Program-made: the position numbers and the translations under genes
Notes under the pieces: model-generated
Database searches by the model: none
What the model saw: the letters and a program-made list of their open reading frames with translations, nothing else
Told to the model about the DNA's origin: nothing
Part shown: positions 53,957 to 62,709 of the stretch, in pieces
Numbering within the stretch: position 1 is the stretch's first letter
Layout of the letters: every line of letters starts with the position of its first letter
Origin: JAFDXJ01 sp039811225
Lineage (GTDB): Bacteria > Bacteroidota > Bacteroidia > Chitinophagales > Chitinophagaceae
DNA length: 64,000 nucleotides
Direction of reading: 5' to 3'
NCBI GenBank assembly: GCA_039811225.1
Contig: JBDHYG010000002.1
Location: forward strand, 124,001-188,000

Positions 53957-54817
53957 CTATTTCGTATTGGCTGTCGGACACTTATATGAAGTCAGGTTAA
54001 AGGAAACACCCACCTGGAAAAGAGCATACGCATCTTTTTGCAGGCTATTGCCCCGTTGCCTTCCTTTAATCCCAATGGGGGTGGTTGATGTTACATAACT
54101 CCTGTCTTGTAAAAGATAGGCCGGTGAAGGTTGCCCATTTGGCAAGGGGGGAAAATTTTCAGAACCGGCATAGGTAGTACTTACATCATCCAGGTAGTCC
54201 GTATTGGTAAAACGATAGCCGAGTTCAGCATAAATATTGATGCTTTCTCGTACAGCAACTTTAAATCCTACCGTTAGAGGAACACATAATGCAGTAGAGC
54301 CATAAGGTTTCCTGTCGGGAAAGGCAGCGCTACCCTGGCCTTCAGTGCCTAAAGGCCGTAGAAAATATTTTTGACCATCCAAGAATGCATAGGGGTCATA
54401 CGAAAAAACACCTACGCCAAGTGATACGTACGGAGTGTAATTATATCCTTCTATCCCGGGCATAAATTTGAAAAAATTAAAATAACCACTCAAAGAAAAT
54501 TCCCATACATTGCTGTTAAAACTTAAGTTACGGATTCGCTGTGCCTCATTTTTACTATATTGATCGGAATAACCCAATAAGGCATAATTGACACTTCCCT
54601 TTAAGCCAATGTAATTATTAAAGTTTTTAATAAAGAAAATACCTGCTGAAATTTTTGGCCTGTTTAAGCCGGCACTCGGGTTCAAATCACCAAAATAATG
54701 GCCCACTCCAACACCTAGACCCACCTCACCCAAACGCTTATAACTATCGTATAATTGGGCATTGGCCGCATACGAAAAAATAAGGATACTTATAACCAGG
54801 TATAACTTTTTGAACAT
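53957..54817 (-). CDS. DUF6089-like outer-membrane protein
   Basis: 286 residues. Signal peptide (ends AANAQ|LYD). The mature protein starts EVGLGVGVGHYFGDLNPSAGLNRPKISAGIF, then has alternating strands and a beta-barrel-like pattern with a tail ending YKCPTANTK. The start and location between nadK and uppS match DUF6089 proteins of Bacteroidota. Probably a small outer-membrane barrel; its role is unknown. Lies within the envelope cluster. Confidence 0.8.
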   Translation of the reverse strand: MFKKLYLVISILIFSYAANAQLYDSYKRLGEVGLGVGVGHYFGDLNPSAGLNRPKISAGIFFIKNFNNYIGLKGSVNYALLGYSDQYSKNEAQRIRNLSFNSNVWEFSLSGYFNFFKFMPGIEGYNYTPYVSLGVGVFSYDPYAFLDGQKYFLRPLGTEGQGSAAFPDRKPYGSTALCVPLTVGFKVAVRESINIYAELGYRFTNTDYLDDVSTTYAGSENFPPLPNGQPSPAYLLQDRSYVTSTTPIGIKGRQRGNSLQKDAYALFQVGVSFNLTSYKCPTANTK

Positions 54818-54926
54818 AAATCAGGTTTAACAGATGTTTGTAATAACGAAAATAATATGCATTTGTTATACAATCTGGCGATATAATGCCGGAAACCAAC
54901 CAAATTTCAGGAAAAAAGTTCTTGTT

Positions 54927-55796
54927 TTAGTTTCTTTTATCCAGGCCCCAGGAAAGTTTGGTACGCAACGTTCCCAGGAAACTGTTTTCACTCAATCGCA
55001 CCAGGCTGACAGTAAAAGCTTCTTTTTTTACAGCCAGTTGAATATGTTTATCCACGATTTCCCTTCTTGCATCCAGGGAGCAAATAAACTGATCAATCCG
55101 GCCTTCTATCTCAAAGGAGATTACATGATCATCCGGAACAATGATGGGGCGTATATTTAAATTATGCGGGGCAATGGGGGTTATCACAAAACTGGAGGAT
55201 TCCGGGAAAATGATTGGGCCATTACAACTCATATTGTAGCCGGTGGAGCCAGTGGGGGTAGAAACAATGACCCCATCACTCCAAAATGTGTTTAAAAATT
55301 CACCATTTAAATACGTATGTATTTTAATCATGGGCGATAGATCCCTTTTATGTAAAGCAAATTCATTCAGGGCAAAGGGTAAATCACCAAACAGCGGGGC
55401 ATCGGCTTCTACATGTAATAATGTCCTTTTATCAACCAGGTAAGTTCCATTGACCAAGGCATCTACTGCAATGGCTAAATCATTTTTACCTATGCCTGCC
55501 AAAAATCCCAGGCGGCCAAAATTGATCCCCAGGATAGGTATATTCTTATCCCTTACTAGGGTTACGGCATCCAGCATGGTACCATCTCCGCCCAGGCTGA
55601 TAAGAAAATCAACGGTTGTATCCAGCGCCTGGATATTTTCAATGGGAAGTGATTTCAATTCATCGAGGTATCCAAGACCGGGGAATTGGTTCAGTAAAAC
55701 TATTTCTATTTTTTGCTTGTATAATTCTTCTATCAAGCCATGCAACTGCATAGCCATATCTTCATCTGTACCCCGGCTGTAAATAGCTACTTTCAT
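54927..55796 (-). CDS. nadK: NAD kinase
   Basis: 289 residues. Phosphorylates NAD to NADP. The GGDGT motif is at 69-73, followed by the conserved NFGRLGFLA segment and the TPTGSTGYNMSCNGPI loop. Length is normal. It lies 52 bases downstream of the TamA-like gene stop-to-start and precedes the DUF6089-like gene, an arrangement common in the phylum. Confidence 0.95.
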   Translation of the reverse strand: MKVAIYSRGTDEDMAMQLHGLIEELYKQKIEIVLLNQFPGLGYLDELKSLPIENIQALDTTVDFLISLGGDGTMLDAVTLVRDKNIPILGINFGRLGFLAGIGKNDLAIAVDALVNGTYLVDKRTLLHVEADAPLFGDLPFALNEFALHKRDLSPMIKIHTYLNGEFLNTFWSDGVIVSTPTGSTGYNMSCNGPIIFPESSSFVITPIAPHNLNIRPIIVPDDHVISFEIEGRIDQFICSLDARREIVDKHIQLAVKKEAFTVSLVRLSENSFLGTLRTKLSWGLDKRN

Positions 55797-55848
55797 ATTT
55801 CAAAGGTAATGTACCCGGTAAAATCCCGGTTAAATAAACCAGTTTAAA

Positions 55849-57288
55849 TCAGAAATCGGTTCGTACATGGATAAACAGGCCGCTTTCCCCCAACTGGTTG
55901 AAGCTGTAATCCAATTTAAAAACCAGGTCATAAGTAGTTGTTACAAAATCTATACCTATACCCCAGGTATATAAAAACCGGTTATTTAATATGCTGTTTC
56001 CGGGATTTTTACTATAAGCATAACCAATATCATTAAATCCCTTAACCATTATTTTAAATGGTATAAAAATCTGTTTTTTAAATTTTTCAGGTGTCTTGAT
56101 GGTGGCTGCAAAAACCTGTTTCTTTATGGTGGTCCTGCCCATAATTCCTGCCGCTCCATCTATCACATAGTATTCCAGGCCTCTCAAAAATATATCACCA
56201 TATCCAAATACTTCCTGGTTATAAAATGGTTGTTCAAAAGGGATTTTCAACATACCGGCTGCCTGCCATTGTACCTGTACCGTGGGTGTCAGCGGTTTTA
56301 CATACATTGAATGAAAGGTAAACTGTGTCAGGTTCATGTTTTTATTAATGCCGCTATGCAGCAAGGTAAAGTCCGCATTAAAGCCCTTTGTTGGATAGGG
56401 ATAATAATCGGTATTGAAATATTGCAGGGTATAAGATAGGCTGGGATAATTCAGTTTGGTTAAATGATTGGGTAAATAGTTGGGGTTTAATTGCAAGACC
56501 GTATCTCCCACAGTCAGCCAATTATAAGCCAGCCGGACCGTATGCCTTGTTTTAATTGCAGGCCGGTATAGATATGCCAGCTCTGCCCGCACATTCTGCA
56601 TAATAAAACTTTCCTGTTTATAGAATTGCTGTTTATTCGCCAATGATCCATAATTAATTTCACGCTGCCGGCTATGATCAAATGAAACACTAAAACCGGA
56701 TGTGAGTGATTTGGTGGCAAAAGGTTGTTCATATTTGAAAAAAACTTCCCGGCTATACCCGCCAATCAGGTAAAGATTTAATTTATCATTGCGCCCGGAG
56801 ACATTATACTGCGAAAACTTTAAACCATAATTCACCCGGTCCAGGCTGGCTTTTTGCTCTACCCACCATTGATTGAAATTACGATCCACCAGTTTAAAAT
56901 AAGGCAGGGGAAAAAAATACCAGCGCTCTTTCAGGAAAATAGTTATAAATACCAACTCGCCTGTTTGATTCTCAATATAAACATCGGCTTTGTTAAACAG
57001 TGCCGTATTCATCAATTGTTCATGGGCCTTTTTCATGCGCTTTTTCAGATCGCCCATTAAAATATAATCGCCTTGTTTAAAAGGTATATCCCGTTCAATG
57101 ATATAGGGTTTGGTCTTTTTGTTGCCATATATTGATATATCCGCAATCATTACCAATGCTGTATCCGAAATATTGGGCAGGGTATCTTTCCATACCGGTT
57201 GTACCGATACGGAATCTGCCTGTGAAAAAGCCATGAAGCATTTCCCCCAACAAAGCAACATCCATATGACATACTTACATGACTTCAT
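55849..57288 (-). CDS. BamA/TamA-like outer-membrane protein
   Basis: 479 residues, about half of BamA. Signal peptide (ends MAFSQ). One POTRA-like domain follows (roughly residues 45-120: ALVMIADISIYGNKKTKPYIIERDIPFKQGDYI), then an Omp85-type barrel rich in aromatic residues that ends with RTDF, a C-terminal aromatic typical of barrel signals. It is shorter than BamA and TamA, with a single POTRA. Role is unknown; lipid or protein export has been proposed for related forms. Lies beside nadK. Confidence 0.82.
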   Translation of the reverse strand: MKSCKYVIWMLLCWGKCFMAFSQADSVSVQPVWKDTLPNISDTALVMIADISIYGNKKTKPYIIERDIPFKQGDYILMGDLKKRMKKAHEQLMNTALFNKADVYIENQTGELVFITIFLKERWYFFPLPYFKLVDRNFNQWWVEQKASLDRVNYGLKFSQYNVSGRNDKLNLYLIGGYSREVFFKYEQPFATKSLTSGFSVSFDHSRQREINYGSLANKQQFYKQESFIMQNVRAELAYLYRPAIKTRHTVRLAYNWLTVGDTVLQLNPNYLPNHLTKLNYPSLSYTLQYFNTDYYPYPTKGFNADFTLLHSGINKNMNLTQFTFHSMYVKPLTPTVQVQWQAAGMLKIPFEQPFYNQEVFGYGDIFLRGLEYYVIDGAAGIMGRTTIKKQVFAATIKTPEKFKKQIFIPFKIMVKGFNDIGYAYSKNPGNSILNNRFLYTWGIGIDFVTTTYDLVFKLDYSFNQLGESGLFIHVRTDF

Positions 57289-57400
57289 GCATTTTTTAAT
57301 TCATCTATCATAGTAAACGGGGGGCAAAAATAGTTATTTGAATGAGAAAGGGAAGTTGTATTATTTTCCCAGAAACAGGTATACGTGGTAACCGGAGAGA

Positions 57401-58060
57401 CTATACATTTAAATATGTCATCAGGCTATCATAATTTTCTTTCAATTCATTTTCGAAATGCTCTTCACCAAAATAATAGAGCAGGTTGTATTCATAACGT
57501 TTCAGAGTGGCAACAATATCCGTTATATCTTTCCTGTTCAATTTCAAGGTTACAATCAATTGCTTATTTTCCGGTTCTATATACGAATTCATTTGTGTGA
57601 TATAGGCATTATTCGTTTCTACGAGGCGACAGAGTTCACCCAATGAAAACTGGATTTTCTCCACCTGGATACCAATAATAGCGCCCGGATGGTCCACCTC
57701 CAGGAACTGGTACAAGCCCCTGATCAGGTTCTCTGTTTTTAACGCTCCCTCCATAGTTTTCGACTCATTGATCACCGGTATAACAGATAAATCAAATTCA
57801 TGAAACAATTTTAAAGCCGCTGTGAAATGTGCATCCATTTGCAGGGATACTATGCGAAAATCATTTTGCAATTGTCCTATCAATGCAGACTGCTCCAGGT
57901 CCAGTAAATCTACTTTTGACACAATGCCAATAAATTTATCCTGGTCGCAAACCGGTAAATCCCGCACATCATATTCATCCATGAGTTGCAGGGCAAATGC
58001 CGCCGTATCATCCATATGTACAGATGGAAAACCTTTGATATATAAATCCGCTACGAGCAT
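57401..58060 (-). CDS. CBS-domain protein with an ACT-like C-terminus
   Basis: 219 residues, cytosolic. A pair of CBS repeats covers about residues 1-125 (VHMDDTAAFALQLMDEYDVRDLPVCDQDKFIGIVSKVDLLDLE for the first). The remainder is an alpha/beta segment resembling an ACT domain (GAIIGIQVEKIQFSLGELCRLVETNNAYI). Such proteins bind adenine nucleotides or other small ligands and act as sensors. The target is unknown. It starts 17 bases after the alpha/beta hydrolase stop, so they may share a transcript. Confidence 0.85.
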   Translation of the reverse strand: MLVADLYIKGFPSVHMDDTAAFALQLMDEYDVRDLPVCDQDKFIGIVSKVDLLDLEQSALIGQLQNDFRIVSLQMDAHFTAALKLFHEFDLSVIPVINESKTMEGALKTENLIRGLYQFLEVDHPGAIIGIQVEKIQFSLGELCRLVETNNAYITQMNSYIEPENKQLIVTLKLNRKDITDIVATLKRYEYNLLYYFGEEHFENELKENYDSLMTYLNV

Positions 58061-58077
58061 GTTCTTTTTTTAGACAG

Positions 58078-58860
58078 CTATCCGGCGATTTCTGCTGCCG
58101 GGTTTTTCAGTTTCGTCAGGAATTTTTCCAGTATCTTATTGAATTCATCTGGCACTTCCATCATAGGCGCATGGCCACATTTATCAATAAATTCCAGCTC
58201 ACTGTTTTTGATCAGTTTATTAAACTCGTGCGCTACAAACGGCGGGGTAACCGTATCATTATTTCCCCAGATCAACAATGTAGGTAATTGAATCTGGCTG
58301 AGCTCTTCACCCAGGTTATTGCGAATGGCACTCTTGGCAAGTGCAATAATCTTTATAACTTTTTTCCTGTTATTGGTTATTTCATATACTTCATCTACCA
58401 ATTGCTTGGTAGCTATGGCCGGATCATAAAAAGTCAGTTCCGTTTTATTCTTAATATATTCATAGTCTCCTCTCTTTGGATAAGTATCTCCCATAGCGCT
58501 TTCAAAAAGGCCGCTACTGCCGGTCAGGATCAGTGATTTTATTTTTTCAGGATGTTTTAGCACGTGCACCAGGGCTACATGGCCCCCTAATGAATTGCCC
58601 AGCAAATGGATATTCTGATAACCCATCGTATCAATAAATTTATTGACAAATTTTTCCAGCCCGCCAACGGTAGTATGAAAAATATCCAGATCAAATAAAG
58701 GTAATAAGGGCACTACTACTTTATGTGTAGCCCGAAAATGTTCTACCAGGTGTTCAAAATTACTCAATGCACCAAAAAGCCCATGCAGTAATACCAGCGG
58801 CTCCCCCTGGCCTTCTTCCAGGAAACTATATTTATCCTTTTGTTTGATCTCGTAGTCCAT
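58078..58860 (-). CDS. Alpha/beta-fold hydrolase
   Basis: 260 residues. The nucleophile elbow is LLGNSLGGHVAL with the catalytic Ser, a DTVTPP-like acid site and CGHAPMMEVPDEF containing the catalytic His. The oxyanion-hole opening is LVLLHGLFGAL. Family includes esterases and lipases; substrate unknown. No signal peptide. It starts 136 bases after the CvpA-like gene and precedes the CBS gene. Confidence 0.9.
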   Translation of the reverse strand: MDYEIKQKDKYSFLEEGQGEPLVLLHGLFGALSNFEHLVEHFRATHKVVVPLLPLFDLDIFHTTVGGLEKFVNKFIDTMGYQNIHLLGNSLGGHVALVHVLKHPEKIKSLILTGSSGLFESAMGDTYPKRGDYEYIKNKTELTFYDPAIATKQLVDEVYEITNNRKKVIKIIALAKSAIRNNLGEELSQIQLPTLLIWGNNDTVTPPFVAHEFNKLIKNSELEFIDKCGHAPMMEVPDEFNKILEKFLTKLKNPAAEIAG

Positions 58861-58996
58861 AAAAGTATTGGCTTATTTCATTGTAAAATTAACTGTTTCG
58901 TATGGGTATTACTTTTTTAAAAATAAATTTCCATTTTTCTACACCTTAAAAGTAGTAAAACCACCCGGTAAATGTATAAAAATATTCCCGGCTTCG

Positions 58997-59524
58997 TTAT
59001 ACCGGAATTTTACTGAAAAAATCCTGCAACTGTTCAAAGATATTTCGAAAGACCGGGATTACATAGCCGATGGCATTAATCATTTTAGGGCCCAGGGGTT
59101 CTATCAATGAATAGGTTTTTGATGTGGCAATGGTTTCTTCACTGAACAACTTCATTTGTGTGGCATAAAATAATACCACACTGAAGATGGCCAAATAAAT
59201 GATACTATATAACAGGATGCCACCCATGCGGTCAAGCCAGCCCAATAGCATGGCTTTGGAAGATCCCCGTAAGACAACGGCCAGCCATTTTACCAATACT
59301 ATGACGATCAGCATGACTAATGCAAATGATAAAAATGGTAACCATTCCCGGGGAATAAAACTAAGGTCGTCTAAATAGTTGCTCATGACCACCGACAATT
59401 TTGTGGCTGCAGCCAGGCCGGCTATATAAGCGAGGAAGGAAAAAACAGCCACAATAAATCCCTGTTGAAAGCCTTTAAAAACAGCAAAGGCCAGGAGTAA
59501 AAGAAAAAATATATCGATCATCAT
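58997..59524 (-). CDS. CvpA-like membrane protein
   Basis: 175 residues with four or five TM helices and conserved spacing (MIDIFFLLLLAFAVFKGFQQGFIVAVFSFLAYIAGL), matching CvpA/colicin V production proteins, an ill-defined family with roles in cell-wall or virulence. It follows the YqeY-like gene by 19 bases and is probably in the prfA-gldC run. Function is uncertain. Confidence 0.85.
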   Translation of the reverse strand: MMIDIFFLLLLAFAVFKGFQQGFIVAVFSFLAYIAGLAAATKLSVVMSNYLDDLSFIPREWLPFLSFALVMLIVIVLVKWLAVVLRGSSKAMLLGWLDRMGGILLYSIIYLAIFSVVLFYATQMKLFSEETIATSKTYSLIEPLGPKMINAIGYVIPVFRNIFEQLQDFFSKIPV

Positions 59525-59543
59525 ATTGTTTGATCGTATGCCA

Positions 59544-59996
59544 TCAGGCGCTTAACAGGCTTTTGGCCATTGCGGAAATGGTTTTCCCGTCTGCTTTTCC
59601 GGCTAATTCTTTGGTCGCCAGGCCCATTACTTTTCCGAGATCGGCCAGGGTAGTGGCGCCGGTTGCGGTAATAATTTTTTGCACAGCGGTTTTGATTTCA
59701 TCTTCCGAAAGCTGTGCCGGTAAATACTTTTCAATAACAGCGATTTCCTCCCTTTCTTTTGCCGCCAGGTCATCTCTTTTTTGTGCCAGGAAAATGTCCA
59801 GGGAATCTTTACGCTGTTTCAGCATTTTTTGCAACAATTTCATTTCTCCGTCCGGGGACAAGGTTCCCTGTGCACCGGGTTCTGTTTTCGCTTTAATAAT
59901 TTCAGCTTTGATACCGCGTAAGCCACGTAAAGCCGCTTCATCCCGGGCTTTCATGGCGGCTTTTATATCTTCCATCACTTTTTCTTCAAGACGCAT
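59544..59996 (-). CDS. YqeY/GatB-like protein
   Basis: 150 residues. N-terminal pattern LEEKVMEDIKAAMKARDEAALRGLRGIKAEI is the hallmark of YqeY-type proteins, related to the tail of GatB, and the KVMGLATKELAGKADGKTISAMAKSLL ending fits as well. Likely binds tRNA, but the role is unclear. It sits between cvpA-like and gldC-like genes. Confidence 0.9.
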   Translation of the reverse strand: MRLEEKVMEDIKAAMKARDEAALRGLRGIKAEIIKAKTEPGAQGTLSPDGEMKLLQKMLKQRKDSLDIFLAQKRDDLAAKEREEIAVIEKYLPAQLSEDEIKTAVQKIITATGATTLADLGKVMGLATKELAGKADGKTISAMAKSLLSA

Positions 59997-60036
59997 AATA
60001 TAAAATTTAACTCCGTAGAAAAATAAAAATTGTATC

Positions 60037-60381
60037 CTACCTGTTTTTCTTCAGTTCTTTTTCTTTGAAACGATTATAAAATTCAATCGCAAATTTTTTC
60101 ATCTCCTCTACCTGGTCATCATGGCCGGTAGCACGCTGATAGGTATCAGCCATAGAATAAATAGTCTGGTAAAAAAAATCAGCCATTTCATCTACCATCA
60201 TCTCTTTTGTCCAGAGATCGATGCGCAATGCGCTTTTATCCATACCATCCCAGAAAGCAATCATCATGGCCTTGGCATCTTGTTTTTCATCCGCTGTACT
60301 TTCTGATGCTTTCCAGGAAATTTTTTCCGGTATCCGGTCTTTGTCCAGTTCCACATCAATGTGGATCGTTGATTGATGCAT
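60037..60381 (-). CDS. gldC: GldC gliding motility-linked protein
   Basis: 114 residues, soluble. The HQSTIHIDVELDKDRIPEKISWKASE opening and FWDGMDKSALRIDLWTKEMMVDEMADFFYQTIYSMA core match GldC, a small cytosolic protein found widely across Bacteroidota and first named for a stimulatory role in gliding. No other gld genes are here. It follows the glycosyltransferase by 28 bases in the prfA run, so regulation by that promoter is likely. Confidence 0.9.
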   Translation of the reverse strand: MHQSTIHIDVELDKDRIPEKISWKASESTADEKQDAKAMMIAFWDGMDKSALRIDLWTKEMMVDEMADFFYQTIYSMADTYQRATGHDDQVEEMKKFAIEFYNRFKEKELKKNR

Positions 60382-60409
60382 CCGTTTTCAATTTTAAGGG
60401 GCAAAAGTA

Positions 60410-61528
60410 CTATAAATCATGTTGTTCTCCGGCTGGATTTGACTGCGTTTCCAGGATCTTCCATAAATTAACTTTTTCTGTTTCCCGCTGATAGCGTACC
60501 ACGGCTGTTCGTGCATGGGCAGCCATTTGCGATTTATAGTTTTCATTTTTATAAAGACCGATCAGGTGTTTCGATACTTCCGTAAGCGTCAATGATTCCA
60601 TATACAACGCACTTTCTCCGGCATATTCACGGTAAGCCGGTAAATCCATACATATCAGTGGCACTGCACATTGCAGGGAAGAAACGATAGGTTCCAGGTT
60701 CTCCGCGGTTAGGGATGCATGCAGAAAACCATACGCCGATGCAAATAAGCCGGCCAACTGGGTTTCGTTGATTTCCTGGATGATTACCAGGTCGTCTTTA
60801 TAACGATAACTCTTTAATTTTTCCATAAAGGTTTCCAGCCAGGCCGTATCATCCAGTACCAAAACCAGCTGCATACTGCTTTGCTGCCATTTCTTAAATT
60901 TGGAAAATCCTTTTATTATTTCAATAAATTCAGCTTCCGCTACATCACCCATACATAAAAAATATTCCTTATTACCGGCATATTGTGCTTTTACCAGTAT
61001 CTTATCGGGCCATTCCAATTCTTTCATTTCCGGCGAGGCAGTAAAAGGTACAACCTGTATGGAAACCGATGGTTGTAATGTGCAGCATGTCTCTTTCACC
61101 GTTTCTGCATAGGCCAATGCCTGCATCCCGGCAGGAAATTTTTGTAAAGTATTTTCTTTTTTGGAAGAATATAAACGGGAGAAAAAAGAATGCTTTTCCG
61201 GTACTAACAGGTGGATATCCTGTAAAGCAAAGATTTGTGCCTGTTTAATTTTTTTAAAATAATGGCCGGTCAAATTGAGGCAACAATTTATCCCGGCATG
61301 CTCTAACAATAGCCGAACATGTTTTTCAAAAAACAAGGGCTGCAAGCCGGCTTGTTCTTTTGTAATAAGATAAACCGTATTCTCTTTTTCCACCGGTATA
61401 TCTTTGATGGTATGCAACGTGTGTACCCGGTAACCCAGCCACAATGCATAGTCTGTGAGCAGGCTGGAAAGATAGGCTGCATAATAGCCCCGTTCATTGG
61501 CTGCCAGTTCTATAAGACCGATTCGCAT
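60410..61528 (-). CDS. Glycosyltransferase, GT-B-like
   Basis: 372 residues. Two Rossmann-like halves; the C-terminal half has ASAYGFLHASLTAENLEPIVSSLQCAVPLICMDLPAYREYAGESALYMES, a typical donor-binding region of GT4-type enzymes, but the E-x7-E motif is altered (ENLEPIVSS). N-terminal RIGLIELAANERGYYAAYLSSL is unusual. Donor and acceptor unknown. It starts 16 bases after prfA. Confidence 0.78.
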   Translation of the reverse strand: MRIGLIELAANERGYYAAYLSSLLTDYALWLGYRVHTLHTIKDIPVEKENTVYLITKEQAGLQPLFFEKHVRLLLEHAGINCCLNLTGHYFKKIKQAQIFALQDIHLLVPEKHSFFSRLYSSKKENTLQKFPAGMQALAYAETVKETCCTLQPSVSIQVVPFTASPEMKELEWPDKILVKAQYAGNKEYFLCMGDVAEAEFIEIIKGFSKFKKWQQSSMQLVLVLDDTAWLETFMEKLKSYRYKDDLVIIQEINETQLAGLFASAYGFLHASLTAENLEPIVSSLQCAVPLICMDLPAYREYAGESALYMESLTLTEVSKHLIGLYKNENYKSQMAAHARTAVVRYQRETEKVNLWKILETQSNPAGEQHDL

Positions 61529-61544
61529 AGGAATGACTTAACAA

Positions 61545-62609
61545 TTATGAAGCATTGGACATTTTTGCTGCATTCTCCGCCACTTGTAATGATTCGATAA
61601 ACTCTTCAATATCTCCGTTTATAATGGCATCCAGGTTATACGAAGTGAGGCCAATACGATGATCGGTTACCCGGCCCTGTGGCCAGTTATATGTCCGGAT
61701 TTTCGCGCTGCGGTCCCCGGTACTGACCAGCGTCTTCCGGCGGCGCGCTATTTCATCCTCATATTTTCTTACCTGTTCTTCATACAATTTGGTGCGCAGC
61801 ATGGACATCGCTTTTTCGCGGTTACCCAATTGGCTTCTCTCAGTCTGGCAAATAACCACTGTACCTGTTGGAATATGGGTAAGCATCACTTTTGTCTCTA
61901 CCTTGTTTACGTTTTGCCCACCGGCGCCTCCACTGCGCGAGGTTTCCATTTTTACATCGGCCGGGTTCAATTCAAAATCCACTTCCTCGGCTTCCGGCAT
62001 CACCGCTACTGTTGCAGCAGATGTATGCACCCGTCCTTGTGTTTCCGTATCCGGCACACGCTGTACCCGATGCACACCACTTTCAAATTTCAAGGTGCCA
62101 TACACATCCTCCCCGGTAATTTCCACTACCACTTCTTTATAGCCACCAACGGTTCCTTCGCTTTCTGAAACAATAGCAGTCTTCCAACCTTTCTTACTGC
62201 AATACCGCAAATACATATCCAGTAAATCACCGGCAAATAAACTGGCCTCATCTCCCCCGGTCCCGGCGCGGATTTCCAATACGGCATTCTTATCATCTTC
62301 CGGATCTTTGGGAATGAGCAATTTGGTGATCTCTTTTTCCAGTGTTTCTTTTTTCTCTTCCAATTCCGGTAATTCCATCCTTGCCAATTCCCGCAATTCT
62401 TCATCACTGCTATTCATTCCCTGTTTGGCAAAATCATAATCTTTCAACACAGCCTGGTACGCATGATAAGGCTTGATGATCTTTTCCAGGTTTCGGTATT
62501 CCTTACTTAGTTTACCAAACTCTTTTTGATTATTGATAATCTCCGGGTTGGTTAAGGCCACTGTTACCTGGTCAAACCTTGCCTGGATGGCTTCTAATTT
62601 ATCTAACAT
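61545..62609 (-). CDS. prfA: Peptide chain release factor 1
   Basis: 354 residues. Decodes UAA and UAG. The GGQ motif appears in SGGAGGQNVNKVE near residue 230. The codon-recognition segment and PCRF domain (YRNLEKIIKPYHAYQAVL onwards) are in place. Length fits bacterial RF1. It is first in the likely prfA-GT-gldC-yqeY-cvpA run and divergent from the amidohydrolase by 100 bases. Confidence 0.96.
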   Translation of the reverse strand: MLDKLEAIQARFDQVTVALTNPEIINNQKEFGKLSKEYRNLEKIIKPYHAYQAVLKDYDFAKQGMNSSDEELRELARMELPELEEKKETLEKEITKLLIPKDPEDDKNAVLEIRAGTGGDEASLFAGDLLDMYLRYCSKKGWKTAIVSESEGTVGGYKEVVVEITGEDVYGTLKFESGVHRVQRVPDTETQGRVHTSAATVAVMPEAEEVDFELNPADVKMETSRSGGAGGQNVNKVETKVMLTHIPTGTVVICQTERSQLGNREKAMSMLRTKLYEEQVRKYEDEIARRRKTLVSTGDRSAKIRTYNWPQGRVTDHRIGLTSYNLDAIINGDIEEFIESLQVAENAAKMSNAS

Positions 62610-62709
62610 ATACGAACAATAATTTCTAGGTCCCGAAAAGCGGGCGTTTATTTTATGGCCTGCAAAATTAAAGGTTTTTCCCTGCTTGCCTTGTGCTTAA
62701 CTTTACGCC

